DNA of 64,000 nt from S5-A14a sp022766365 (lineage in GTDB: Bacteria; Bacillota; Clostridia; Peptostreptococcales; Anaerovoracaceae), in the NCBI GenBank assembly GCA_050313295.1, contig JBNPLD010000001.1; one strand, given 5' to 3'. The notes below the pieces were generated by a model. The model was not told where the DNA came from. It saw nothing but the letters and a program-made list of their open reading frames with translations, and made no database searches. Position numbers and translations under genes: made by a program. Shown in pieces: positions 10,265 through 18,740 of this stretch. Positions within the stretch are counted from its first letter, which is position 1, and each line of letters starts with the position of its first letter.

Positions 10265-11366
10265 CAAAAGTGATAAACCATTTAACATTGTGAAAAAAGA
10301 AGCCGAAATCTTTCAGCAATGTGAAAAAATTGAAGAAGAACTCCCAAGATTTATGCGGGGTTTTTTTGCATACCTTAAAGGAAACGTTCTACCTATGACG
10401 AGGTTGGCATACCTTCAGGACATTCTTTTTTTCTTCAACTATTTAATAGAAGAAACCGATCTCACAGAAGCACAAGAAATCCGGAAAATCAAAGTTTCGG
10501 AGCTGAATAATATAAAAGCTGTAGACGTTAATATGTTTATTGACTATTGCCGAAAATATAAGGTCGAAGGAAAAAACACAATAACTATCTATGAAAATAA
10601 CAACAAAACTCTTGCTCGCAAGAAATCATCTATATCAGTATTATTCAAGTACCTTTATCGTGATGAACTTGTTGAAAAAAACATCACTGATGGCTTTGAC
10701 CCGATAAGGGTTCCTAAAGCAGGTGAACGAGAAATCAAGGTCCTTCAGGACGATGAAGTCATGATAATGCTTGATGCCGTAACGAACGGCATCGGAATGA
10801 CAAAGCATCAAAAAAGCTATTGGGAAAAAACCAAGAAACGGGATAAAGCTATTTTGCTTCTTTTTTTGACATATGGTCTGAGGCTATCCGAACTTCAACA
10901 ACTTAACTTAAGTTCTTTCAACTTTAACAGGGGAGAATTTAAAATATATAGGAAACGTGGCAAGGAAAGTATTATGCCACTCAATGAATCTGTTACAGAA
11001 TCACTTGTTGATTATATTAATAATGAGAGACCTGAAGAGGACAGCATAAGAGATGATTCGAAAGATGCTCTCTTTCTATCTCTTCAGGGAAACCGTCTGA
11101 CTGAAAGGCAGATTAGAGAATTAGTAAAGAAATACACAGCTATTGCTCTGAAAACGAGTAGCAAAAAAGGCTACAGCCCTCATAAACTCCGCGCTACCGC
11201 CGCTACCAGCCTCATAGGCAGGGGGAATTCGATATACGATGTGGCTGCACTTTTAGATCATGAACAGGTTACAACGACTCAGCTTTATGCTGCACATAAA
11301 GAGAATGTAAAGCGTGATCTTGTCAAAAATATGGAATGGGAAAAAGAACGAAGGAATGAAAAATGA
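10236..11366 (+). CDS. Tyrosine recombinase of the Xer family, resembling XerS
   Basis: A 376-residue integrase-type recombinase. An N-terminal SAM-like core-binding domain (about residues 30-150) is followed by a catalytic domain with all the expected residues: R216 (GLRLSEL), K243, H316 and R319 (HKLR), H342 (LDHEQ) and nucleophile Y351. The long N-terminal segment and an extra stretch before the first Arg resemble single-protein XerS more than XerC/XerD; this is a judgement from memory of the family. It overlaps miaA by 29 bases and an AGGAGG-like site precedes it, so it belongs to the mutS-mutL-miaA transcript. No phage genes are nearby, which favours a housekeeping chromosome-dimer role over an integrase. 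Confidence 0.82.
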   Translation: MAEKDIRIHNKSDKPFNIVKKEAEIFQQCEKIEEELPRFMRGFFAYLKGNVLPMTRLAYLQDILFFFNYLIEETDLTEAQEIRKIKVSELNNIKAVDVNMFIDYCRKYKVEGKNTITIYENNNKTLARKKSSISVLFKYLYRDELVEKNITDGFDPIRVPKAGEREIKVLQDDEVMIMLDAVTNGIGMTKHQKSYWEKTKKRDKAILLLFLTYGLRLSELQQLNLSSFNFNRGEFKIYRKRGKESIMPLNESVTESLVDYINNERPEEDSIRDDSKDALFLSLQGNRLTERQIRELVKKYTAIALKTSSKKGYSPHKLRATAATSLIGRGNSIYDVAALLDHEQVTTTQLYAAHKENVKRDLVKNMEWEKERRNEK

Positions 11367-11425
11367 TTTGCCTGATTTTGGGATGATTTCAGGGATATTG
11401 GAGAGAATAAATTTAAGGGGTTAAC

Positions 11426-12742
11426 ATGAACAGCAATTTCGGAAATTTTAGAAATGTATATGATAATTTTGATATACCAAATTCAATTATTAAATTAGTT
11501 GAAGACGTTGAGACAAATTTGTCAGTTAAATTCTCTGAGGTTGACAAGACAGCTGAGGTCAATCAGTATAAGGTTCTCAAGGCTATGCAAGAGGAAGGTT
11601 TATCTGATACTCATTTCAATTGGAATACAGGCTATGGGTATGATGATGCCGGCAGGGATATAACTGAGAAGATTTTTGCCAGGGTTTTTGGTGGAGAATC
11701 TGCCCTTGTAAGAACCGGCTTTGTTAACGGAACTCATGCTTTGGCAGCCAGTCTCTTTGGGATTCTCAGGCCAGGCGACGGACTTGTATATATTTCAGGT
11801 AAACCCTATGATACATTAGAGGAAGTCATCGGTATTCGTGGTCAGGGCATGGGCTCACTAATGGAATATGGTGTTGTATATAAGCAGGTTGACCTGAAAT
11901 CCAAGTACGATGACACAGAAACTCCTTTTGATTTTGAACGTATCAAGGAGACAATAGACGAAAAAACAAAAGTCTGTGCAATCCAGCGTGCCACCGGTTA
12001 CAGTTGGAGACGATCAATCACAATGGAAGAAATTTCCGATGTAGCGACTTATATCAAAGGTATAAATCCGGACATCATTATATTTGTTGATAACTGCTAC
12101 GGGGAATTTCTCCATACAAATGAGCCCCTTGATGTTGGTTGTGATCTCATGGCAGGATCATTGATAAAAAATCCCGGAGGCGGTCTCGCACTCTCCGGAG
12201 GGTATTCAATAGGTAAGAGAGAACTTGTGGAACAGGTTTCTTATCGCCTTTCTTGCCCTGGAATAGGAGGGGAATGTGGACTAACATACGGTCAGACGAG
12301 AACAATACTCCAAGGACTTTTTATCGCTCCAATGGTAGTATCAGGGGCAATCAAAGGAGCTATGCTGTGTGGTGAAGTTTTTTGTAAGCTGGGTTTTCCT
12401 GTGACACCATCAAAGGATCAGCCAAGAAGTGACATAATTCAAGCCATTCAACTGGGAAGTAAAGAAAGACTTGTTTCATTCTGCAAAGGAATTCAGGCAG
12501 CCGCACCTGTAGATTCATTTGTAAAACCTGAACCATGGCCTATGCCCGGATATGATAGTGACGTGGTGATGGCTGCAGGAGCATTTGTACAGGGCTCATC
12601 GATAGAACTTTCTGCAGACGGGCCCGTAAAACCTCCTTATAATGTTTATTTTCAAGGTGGAATGACATATAGCCACTCAAAGATGGGTGTTTTGTTCGCT
12701 CTCAAAGAACTTTATCAGGAAGGACTGTTGGACATAAAATGA
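11426..12742 (+). CDS. YnbB-type PLP enzyme (methionine gamma-lyase/aluminium-resistance family)
   Basis: The 438-residue protein belongs to the fold-type I PLP family named after an aluminium-resistance locus and found next to miaA/hfq in Firmicutes (YnbB in Bacillus). Visible features are the N-terminal GYGYDD segment, the VRTGFVNGTHA segment that binds cofactor phosphate, an FVDNCYGEF motif near residue 230, and the PLP-lysine region SLIKNPGGG near residue 251. Its true substrate is not established for the family. The start follows an AAGGGG site. The stop overlaps the next start by 4 bases. Confidence 0.88.
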   Translation: MNSNFGNFRNVYDNFDIPNSIIKLVEDVETNLSVKFSEVDKTAEVNQYKVLKAMQEEGLSDTHFNWNTGYGYDDAGRDITEKIFARVFGGESALVRTGFVNGTHALAASLFGILRPGDGLVYISGKPYDTLEEVIGIRGQGMGSLMEYGVVYKQVDLKSKYDDTETPFDFERIKETIDEKTKVCAIQRATGYSWRRSITMEEISDVATYIKGINPDIIIFVDNCYGEFLHTNEPLDVGCDLMAGSLIKNPGGGLALSGGYSIGKRELVEQVSYRLSCPGIGGECGLTYGQTRTILQGLFIAPMVVSGAIKGAMLCGEVFCKLGFPVTPSKDQPRSDIIQAIQLGSKERLVSFCKGIQAAAPVDSFVKPEPWPMPGYDSDVVMAAGAFVQGSSIELSADGPVKPPYNVYFQGGMTYSHSKMGVLFALKELYQEGLLDIK

Positions 12743-13455
12743 CAAAGGAACGATCTAAGACATTAAAAAAAATATCAGCAGCCCTGAAACTTTTTCTTTT
12801 GCTTTTATTTGTTTTCGCTGTACCGATATATATTGGACTGTTCCGCCGAGATTTAATAACCCGAATGGACTCGATTCAGGAAGTGACAGCTTTTCTGGAT
12901 ACCAACAAAACACTTGCAGTCTTTGTATACATTGGACTTCAAATACTTCAGATTATCGTTAGTGTTCTACCCGGACAGATTTTTCAGGTGGCCGCAGGGT
13001 ATTATTTCGGCTTTTTCAGTGGACTTGTTTTCTCTCTCACCGGAGCAGCAATAGGAACAACACTTACATATTTTGTTGCAAGATTACTTGGATCAAACTC
13101 CGTAAAAATTCTCTTTGGAGAGGAACGTATCAACAAAATAGTTGCCATGCTCAACAGTCACCGTGCTTATAATATTGTGTTTTTGCTATATTTGATTCCG
13201 GGACTGCCAAAGGATCTTGTGGGTTATGCTGCGGGTATATCACATATTAATTTTAAAGTTTTCATAATCCTTTCGATTGTCGGCAGAACTTTCGGTATGA
13301 GCGGAAGTCTCTTGTTTGGATATCTTTATGCACATAAACAATATGTGCTGATGGGCATAGTAGGGATCCTGGCTGTTCTGATTTTTATATTATGTATCAT
13401 TTACAGAAAGAAGATTTCTGATTATATGGATTGTTTCTATGAGAAAATGGATTGA
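12739..13455 (+). CDS. TVP38/TMEM64 family (DedA-like VTT domain) membrane protein
   Basis: A 238-residue polytopic membrane protein with about five to six hydrophobic segments. The central part carries the VTT-type signature (LPGQIFQVAAGYYFG and GAAIGTTLTYFVARLLG), and a re-entrant LIPGLPKDLVGYAAG segment follows. Members are thought to act in lipid scrambling or ion-dependent transport; the function here is unknown. The ATGA overlap with the PLP enzyme indicates coupled translation. It ends 10 bases before the convergent LysR gene, with no obvious terminator between. Confidence 0.88.
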   Translation: MTKERSKTLKKISAALKLFLLLLFVFAVPIYIGLFRRDLITRMDSIQEVTAFLDTNKTLAVFVYIGLQILQIIVSVLPGQIFQVAAGYYFGFFSGLVFSLTGAAIGTTLTYFVARLLGSNSVKILFGEERINKIVAMLNSHRAYNIVFLLYLIPGLPKDLVGYAAGISHINFKVFIILSIVGRTFGMSGSLLFGYLYAHKQYVLMGIVGILAVLIFILCIIYRKKISDYMDCFYEKMD

Positions 13456-13464
13456 ACTACTATT

Positions 13465-14397
13465 CTATATGTTTTTTTCATACTTACTAACCATATAATT
13501 AAAGAAATCTATACATTCTCGTGACAAAACTTCCAAGTCATCATATATTATATATACATCCGATGGCCATGGATTCTCCACTATATCCATTACAATAATA
13601 TTTTCCATATTACTCGATACTATCGTTGAAGGAAGTAGTGCTAAACCGGCACCTCTTCTTGCTAAAAACAACGCTGTGCTTGCACTATCGGTTCTGCATT
13701 TTATTATATAATCCATAGAGTATTTTTTGAATGTATCTAAAATTAAGTTTTCCCATCTTCTGTATATAATTAAAGGATATTTTGAAAGTTCATTTAAAGA
13801 TATTTTATCATTAAGATAGTACGTTCGATTCTCTGTTTCTAACGTATCGTTCCCCAATTTTAACATTTTATTATTAAATATATTTTTATGCCCTAAGGCT
13901 ATCAGTCTGCTATTCTGCAATTTCATCGTTTTAAATTTGGACATAGGGAAGGGGGAACGAACAATTCCAAAATTTATGTGTTCTTTATGCAAATTGTCTA
14001 TAACAGCATATGTATCTGATTCATAAAACTCAAAATTTATATCTTCTCTGTCGGTTGCAAAACTCGCTATTTTCTGTAATATCTCTGAACCTATTATTGA
14101 AGAAATTATTCCGATTTTTATGGTATTACGCTGATCTCTAACAAAGGATGTTACTTCATCCTTGGCCATATTAGTCATGCTAATAATGGACTTCGCACGA
14201 TTATAAAGAAGTTTACCTGCAGTTGTTAAAATCATTTGCCTTGGTGTACGAATAAACAATTTGGTTCCCAGCTCATCCTCTAATAGCTTGATTTGTTGTG
14301 AAATTGGCGGTTGGCTGATAAATAATTTTTTTGCGGCACTAGAAACTGTCCCTTCTTCTGTTACTGTAACAAAATATTTCAATTGTTTGCTATTCAT
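13465..14397 (-). CDS. LysR family transcriptional regulator
   Basis: A 310-residue regulator with an N-terminal winged helix-turn-helix (about residues 2-60, with the typical AAKKLFISQPPISQQIKLLE segment) and a periplasmic-binding-like effector domain. An AGAGGAAA site precedes the ATG. It is divergent from the ChrA-ChrA-NhaC-M20 genes and separated from them by about 190 A/T-rich bases, so it probably controls that operon and itself. Codon use is more A/T-rich than in the neighbouring mut genes. The effector is unknown. Confidence 0.93.
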   Translation of the reverse strand: MNSKQLKYFVTVTEEGTVSSAAKKLFISQPPISQQIKLLEDELGTKLFIRTPRQMILTTAGKLLYNRAKSIISMTNMAKDEVTSFVRDQRNTIKIGIISSIIGSEILQKIASFATDREDINFEFYESDTYAVIDNLHKEHINFGIVRSPFPMSKFKTMKLQNSRLIALGHKNIFNNKMLKLGNDTLETENRTYYLNDKISLNELSKYPLIIYRRWENLILDTFKKYSMDYIIKCRTDSASTALFLARRGAGLALLPSTIVSSNMENIIVMDIVENPWPSDVYIIYDDLEVLSRECIDFFNYMVSKYEKNI

Positions 14398-14586
14398 TTT
14401 TCCTCTTAATTCATTTCTTTTTTTTATTTATTATATCATATAATATTATATTCGGCTATATTATCTATATAAAAATCATATAGTATACATCTTTTTTTAG
14501 TATTTTATTTATAATACTACAGATGCTATACTGAAGATGCTTAGATAAATTATAAACAATATTTATACTTGAAAGGTGTTCATAAG
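14398..14586. promoter_or_regulatory. Divergent promoter region of the LysR / ChrA cassette
   Basis: A very A/T-rich intergenic stretch between two divergent starts. On the plus strand a TATACT hexamer at 14527-14532 can serve as -10, with a weak TTTATT at -35. A dyad lies just upstream (14498-14519): TAGTATT, 8 bases, AATACTA, which contains the T-N11-A pattern of LysR operators. This is an inference from position and symmetry. Confidence 0.5.
14498..14519. promoter_or_regulatory. Candidate LysR operator (inverted repeat)
   Basis: Perfect 7-base arms TAGTATT (14498-14504) and AATACTA (14513-14519) separated by 8 bases, reaching the -35 zone of the putative ChrA promoter. The geometry fits LysR-type dimer recognition. 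No second copy was identified by eye, and the A/T richness lowers the significance. Confidence 0.45.
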
Positions 14587-15144
14587 ATGAAAAAACTTAT
14601 AGAAATATTTTTTACGTCAATGAAAGTTGGTGCAATGACTTTTGGTGGAGGGTATGCCATGCTTCCTATTTTACAAAAAGAAGTTATAGATAGAAAGCAC
14701 TGGAATACAGAAGAAGAAATATTAGATTACTATGCAATGTCTCAATGCCTTCCAGGTATTATTATGGTTAACACTTTGGTTTTTGTTGGGAAAAAACAAA
14801 AGGGAAGACTAGGTGCAATTGCAAGTGCATTGGGATCTGTGACACCTTCTTTTATTATAATAACGGTTATAGCATCTGTTTTAACAGCATTTGCTAACGT
14901 ACCAGCTGTACAACATGCATTTGCGGGTATTAGAGTGTGTGTTTGCATCTTAATTTTTAATTCTATTTTAAAGTTATGGCGAAGTTCGGTAATAGATAAT
15001 AGATGTTTAGCAATATTTATTATTGTCGCTTTAGGATCATATTTTCTAAATATAACTCCAATCGCATTTGTGGTTGGTGCAGGCATTGTTGGTCTTGTAT
15101 TGCATATTATATATAATAAAAAAATTTCAGGAGATGAGAATTAA
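14587..15144 (+). CDS. Half-size chromate transporter family protein (ChrA, first half)
   Basis: A 185-residue membrane protein of the CHR family, short form. The N-terminal signature FFTSMKVGAMTFGGGYAMLP and the MSQCLPGIIMVN segment are typical, followed by several hydrophobic helices. The ATG at 14587 is preferred over an upstream TTG because GAAAGGTG lies 8 bases before it. The next gene is the partner half: its ATG shares one base with this stop codon. Paired short CHR proteins assemble as heterodimers in Bacillus. Whether chromate is the substrate is unknown; sulfate or an organic anion is as likely. Confidence 0.9.
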   Translation: MKKLIEIFFTSMKVGAMTFGGGYAMLPILQKEVIDRKHWNTEEEILDYYAMSQCLPGIIMVNTLVFVGKKQKGRLGAIASALGSVTPSFIIITVIASVLTAFANVPAVQHAFAGIRVCVCILIFNSILKLWRSSVIDNRCLAIFIIVALGSYFLNITPIAFVVGAGIVGLVLHIIYNKKISGDEN

Positions 15145-15719
15145 TGACATATTTGAGATTGTTTTATGAATTCTTCAAGATTGGTTTATTTTCAATTGGT
15201 GGCGGTATGGCAACATTACCATTTTTATATGCATTGTCAGATTCTACAAAGTGGTTTTCACATGAACAAATTGTCGATATGTTAGCTATATCTGAATCTA
15301 CACCTGGTCCAATTGGAATAAACATGGCTACTTATGTAGGATTTACCTCCGGCAGTATACTTGGTTCTTTAGTAGCAACAATTGGAATGATCATTCCTGG
15401 AATAATTCTTGTACTTATAATAACAAGAGTTTTGAACAAATTTAAAAACAATTTTTATGTCGAAGGAATTTTTTATGGTTTAAGACCTGCTTCAACTGCA
15501 CTTATAGCATCTGCCGGTATACTTGTTGCTAAAATAACTTTTTTACATATAACATTATACGACGCTACAGGCTCGCTTACAGATTTATTTGATATGAAAG
15601 CTATTATATTAGCATTTATACTACTTTTTTTTACAAGATCATTTAAAATGACAAAAGAATTACATCCCGTAATATTTATAGCTTTTTCTGCTGCGGTTGG
15701 TATAGTCTTCAAATTTTAA
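15144..15719 (+). CDS. Half-size chromate transporter family protein (ChrA, second half)
   Basis: A 191-residue partner of the preceding CHR protein. It has the same fold signature (FFKIGLFSIGGGMATLPFL, ISESTPGPIGINMATYVG) and about five to six membrane segments. A CAGGAGATGAG site lies inside the preceding gene. The strict coupling and equal length indicate that the two halves form one transporter. The product is encoded with A/T-rich codons like the rest of the cassette. Confidence 0.9.
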   Translation: MTYLRLFYEFFKIGLFSIGGGMATLPFLYALSDSTKWFSHEQIVDMLAISESTPGPIGINMATYVGFTSGSILGSLVATIGMIIPGIILVLIITRVLNKFKNNFYVEGIFYGLRPASTALIASAGILVAKITFLHITLYDATGSLTDLFDMKAIILAFILLFFTRSFKMTKELHPVIFIAFSAAVGIVFKF

Positions 15720-15762
15720 GGCTTAAATAAATAATTTAAAAATTTAACGGAGGTAAAGTACA

Positions 15763-17166
15763 ATGAAGATCAAAGAAACTGACAAAACAGTTCTACCATG
15801 GCAAGCTATGCTTATGTTAGTAGTTGGCATTGCGATTATCGTAATTGGATTATTGCTTTTAGAAGCGAATAGTAGAATTGTATTAGCTTTTGACGGAGTT
15901 GTTATGTGTTTTATGGCATATATTTTTGGAATAAAATATGATGCTTTACAAAATGGCATAAAAGAAACCATAACTTCTATGATAGTAGCTATACTAATTT
16001 TGTTGGCAGTTGGGGTTCTAGTTGGTACATGGATGAGTTCTGGAACAGTACCTGTAATGATATATTATGGAATGAAAATTTTAACTCCTAATTTATTTTT
16101 ACCGGTTGTATGTCTTTTATGCACAATTATGTCCACTGTGGCAGGTACTTCATGGGGAACATTGGCAACAGTTGGTGTTGCATGTATGGGGGTAGCTCAG
16201 GGCTTAGGTGTTCCTTTAGAAGCTGCTGCAGGTGCTATATGTGTTGGTGCCTTCTTTGGAGATAAAGTTTCGCCATTGTCTGATTCACCTGTGATAACTT
16301 CTTCTGTTACGGATGTTCCTTTAATTGACGGAATCAAGCACTCATTAGTTTCTACAGGACCTGCATACATTATTTCTTTAATATTTTTTCTTATATACGG
16401 ATTTAAATACAGCAAAGGCAAAGTAGATGGAGCAATATATGACGAAATTCTTAATACAGTAGATAACAGTTTCAACTTATCACCTTTTTTGCTATTACCA
16501 GTCATTGTTGTTATAGTTTTAATACTTATGAAAAAACCTACGTTACCAACATTTGTTGCCGGTATTCTCACAGCTGCAGCTCTATCAATGATAATTCAAA
16601 ATGAATCCCTATCTAGTGTTTTAGAACATATGTATTCAGGATATGTAGGTGAAACCCATTCAGAGGTTGTAAATAATATGCTGACAAGAGGTGGATTTAC
16701 AAGCATGTTGGGAACTGTTGGATTGTTAATGGCAGCAGGTATATTTGGAGCGCCTTTAAGAACAGCAGGTGTAGTAGATGTTTTATTAAAATTTGTAAAA
16801 AGATACGCACATAGCTACAAATCTATGTCTCTAGGTGTATTAATTTTACACGGCGTTTTCTTCTCGATAACAGGTGCATATTATGTTTCATATCCTGTTG
16901 TTGGAGGTATGGTAAAGGATTTATATCCTGAATACAATATTGATAAAAAGAATTTAATGAGAACTATGCTTGATACGGGAACCGGCTTGGCGCCTATGAT
17001 TCCTTGGTCTACAACAGGGTCATACGCAGCAACCACATTGGGTGTTACTAATTCAGCTTTTACACCTTTTGCACCTATGCTATGGTTATCAATAATATTT
17101 TCAATTATATATTCCATAACAGGATTATTTGTTGCTAAACTTAATGTAAATAAGGAGGATAACTAA
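15763..17166 (+). CDS. NhaC-type Na+/H+ antiporter family protein
   Basis: A 467-residue polytopic membrane protein with about 11-12 hydrophobic segments. The STVAGTSWGTLATVG and GAFFGDKVSPLSD segments are characteristic of the NhaC (and related amino-acid/malate exchanger) family. A clean GGAGGT ribosome binding site precedes the ATG. It lies between the ChrA pair and an M20 hydrolase on the same strand with short gaps. Family members exchange Na+ for H+ or for organic substrates; the neighbourhood makes an organic-anion or peptide role plausible. Confidence 0.88.
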   Translation: MKIKETDKTVLPWQAMLMLVVGIAIIVIGLLLLEANSRIVLAFDGVVMCFMAYIFGIKYDALQNGIKETITSMIVAILILLAVGVLVGTWMSSGTVPVMIYYGMKILTPNLFLPVVCLLCTIMSTVAGTSWGTLATVGVACMGVAQGLGVPLEAAAGAICVGAFFGDKVSPLSDSPVITSSVTDVPLIDGIKHSLVSTGPAYIISLIFFLIYGFKYSKGKVDGAIYDEILNTVDNSFNLSPFLLLPVIVVIVLILMKKPTLPTFVAGILTAAALSMIIQNESLSSVLEHMYSGYVGETHSEVVNNMLTRGGFTSMLGTVGLLMAAGIFGAPLRTAGVVDVLLKFVKRYAHSYKSMSLGVLILHGVFFSITGAYYVSYPVVGGMVKDLYPEYNIDKKNLMRTMLDTGTGLAPMIPWSTTGSYAATTLGVTNSAFTPFAPMLWLSIIFSIIYSITGLFVAKLNVNKEDN

Positions 17167-17167
17167 T

Positions 17168-18313
17168 ATGAGCAGAGTAGTAGATCGATGGCTTGACATG
17201 ATCAAAATTAATAGTATAAATGGGTATGAAGTTGATCTTGCCAATTTTATTGCTAAAGAATTAAATTCTATAGGAATGAAGCCAAATTATAGTTACTTTG
17301 AAGATGATAAGAACCATGTAAGACCATCTGTTTGGTCATATTTGGATAGTGGGAAAAAAGGGGAAACCTTAATGTTAATAGGCCATATTGATACAGTGGA
17401 TGTGGCAAGAGGTTGGAACACTGACCCATTTTCACCTACTGAAGATCCTGTGGAAGCAGGGAAAGTTTATGGACTGGGTTCGATGGATATGAAAGGAGGG
17501 CTATCATCAATTATAGAAACTTTAAGCTACTATTCAAATCATAAAGAGGAATTCACAGGAAAAATCATTGCCTGTTTTGTATCTGATGAAGAGGGGCTAT
17601 CAAAAGGTACATATCAATTGGTTGACGAAGGAATTTCTGCTGATTATGCTATTATGGCGGAATGCAGGTATGATAACGTTGCTATAGGATTTAGAGGTAG
17701 ATATAGTTTTGAAGTAATAGTTCATGGTGAGGCTGCTCATGCTTCAAAATATCCTGATGTAGGTGAAAATGCTTTAATCACAGGTGGAAAATTGGCAGCT
17801 GCAATTGAGAAACTCCCAACACTTAAACACAAATACTTAAAACATGGAACTTGGTGTATTAGAGCCTTAGAAGGTGGGAATAAAGGAACATTAGTGGTTC
17901 CAGATTTATGTTCAATCTTCGTTGATCGTTACGTAGTCCCTGGTGAAGATGATAAAACATGTATAAGACAAATAAAAGAAGCTGCACAAAAATTAGGTTT
18001 GGAAGATAAAGTGGATATAAGACTAAAGCCTAGACAGTCTCCTTATATGAAACCATTTGCGCTGGACAAAGATCATAAATTAGTTGTTTCGATTAGAAAA
18101 CATTTTAAAGATGTGACAGGAGATGAACTTAAAATAGAGTATGACCCTTCAGTTTGCGATTCTAACATACTTGCAGTAACGTTAAACATACCAACAATAA
18201 CATTTGGACCATCAGGTGGAGGAATGCATTCTCCTAATGAATATGGATATAAGTGGCAAGTAGAAAATTGCGCAGAAATATATAAGCGTATGGTTAGAGA
18301 TATTTTAAATTAA
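17168..18313 (+). CDS. M20 family metallohydrolase (YgeY/ArgE/DapE-like)
   Basis: A 381-residue zinc amidohydrolase. Metal-ligand motifs are in order: LIGHIDTVD near residue 78, GSMDMKGG near residue 107, SDEEG near residue 140, AECRYDN near residue 165 and a C-terminal GGMHSPNE near residue 355. A dimerisation (lid) domain is inserted in the middle. M20 enzymes cleave N-acyl amino acids, carbamoyl compounds or small peptides. An AAGGAGG site precedes it, and a strong hairpin ends the operon. The substrate is unknown and presumably relates to what the ChrA/NhaC transporters carry. Confidence 0.88.
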   Translation: MSRVVDRWLDMIKINSINGYEVDLANFIAKELNSIGMKPNYSYFEDDKNHVRPSVWSYLDSGKKGETLMLIGHIDTVDVARGWNTDPFSPTEDPVEAGKVYGLGSMDMKGGLSSIIETLSYYSNHKEEFTGKIIACFVSDEEGLSKGTYQLVDEGISADYAIMAECRYDNVAIGFRGRYSFEVIVHGEAAHASKYPDVGENALITGGKLAAAIEKLPTLKHKYLKHGTWCIRALEGGNKGTLVVPDLCSIFVDRYVVPGEDDKTCIRQIKEAAQKLGLEDKVDIRLKPRQSPYMKPFALDKDHKLVVSIRKHFKDVTGDELKIEYDPSVCDSNILAVTLNIPTITFGPSGGGMHSPNEYGYKWQVENCAEIYKRMVRDILN

Positions 18314-18319
18314 TAATTT

Positions 18320-18358
18320 TGTTTAAAGGAGGACTATAATTTAGTCCTCCTTTAAACA
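18320..18358 (+). terminator. Strong hairpin terminator after the M20 gene
   Basis: A perfect 17-base inverted repeat (arms 18320-18336 and 18342-18358) with a 5-base loop, starting 7 bases after the M20 stop codon and followed by a T-rich stretch (18359-18371, interrupted by GTTC). It separates the cassette from the LexA-controlled promoter that follows immediately. Confidence 0.8.
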
Positions 18359-18374
18359 TTTGTTCTTTTTTCTA

Positions 18375-18403
18375 TTGACTTAGAACATATATTCTGCTAT
18401 ACT
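18375..18403 (+). promoter_or_regulatory. SigA-type promoter of the LysM gene, overlapped by a LexA box
   Basis: TTGACT (18375-18380), 17-base spacer, TATACT (18398-18403). The spacer holds GAACATATATTC (18383-18394), an 11-of-12 match to the GAAC-N4-GTTC LexA box, so a bound repressor would cover the polymerase site. Confidence 0.8.
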
Positions 18404-18412
18404 CCTATTAAA

Positions 18413-18424
18413 GAACAAATGTTC
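18413..18424 (+). promoter_or_regulatory. LexA box (SOS operator), perfect
   Basis: GAACAAATGTTC, a perfect GAAC-N4-GTTC palindrome about 10 bases downstream of the -10 hexamer and 4 bases before the ribosome binding site region. Together with the box at 18383-18394 it gives a two-operator SOS promoter. A further near-match (18354-18365) falls in the terminator arm and is probably fortuitous. Confidence 0.85.
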
Positions 18425-18443
18425 AACAAAGGGGAGTGTAGTG

Positions 18444-18740
18444 ATGAGAAGATATAGAATCAAATCAAAGTTAAGATTTACAGTATTTTGGGCAATTATA
18501 GCTATCGTTGCTTTAAGCAGTTACATGGGGATTATTGGTCTCGTAGATGTTCAAGGTAATACTGTTGAACAATATGACATCATACATGTTACTGCCGGTG
18601 AAAGTATTTGGTCACTTGTTGATGGTCATGTTCCTAATAACATGGATAAACGCGAATACGTTTATCATGTAGCTAGGTATAACGATATTGATCCCGGTGA
18701 CATACAACCCGGTGATGAGATTAAACTGCCTGTATTTTAA
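18444..18740 (+). CDS. Small LysM membrane protein, YneA-like SOS cell-division inhibitor candidate
   Basis: A 98-residue protein with a short basic N-terminus, one membrane segment (about residues 11-32) and an extracytoplasmic LysM domain (about residues 45-98: VTAGESIWSL to GDEIKLPVF). This architecture and the LexA-controlled promoter match YneA, the SOS-induced division suppressor of Bacillus. The ATG at 18444 is preferred over the GTG at 18441 because GGGGAG lies 7 bases before it. In many Firmicutes the gene is divergent from lexA; here no lexA is in the window. The function is inferred from architecture and regulation. Confidence 0.75.
   Translation: MRRYRIKSKLRFTVFWAIIAIVALSSYMGIIGLVDVQGNTVEQYDIIHVTAGESIWSLVDGHVPNNMDKREYVYHVARYNDIDPGDIQPGDEIKLPVF

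Noticed and set aside
10236..11366. Integrase of a prophage or genomic island starting at miaA
   Set aside because: No attachment-site repeats, excisionase, phage or conjugation genes follow; core genes continue downstream.
14587..15719. True chromate-resistance operon
   Set aside because: Only the transporter family name suggests chromate; there is no chromate reductase or ChrB-type regulator, and the other genes point elsewhere.
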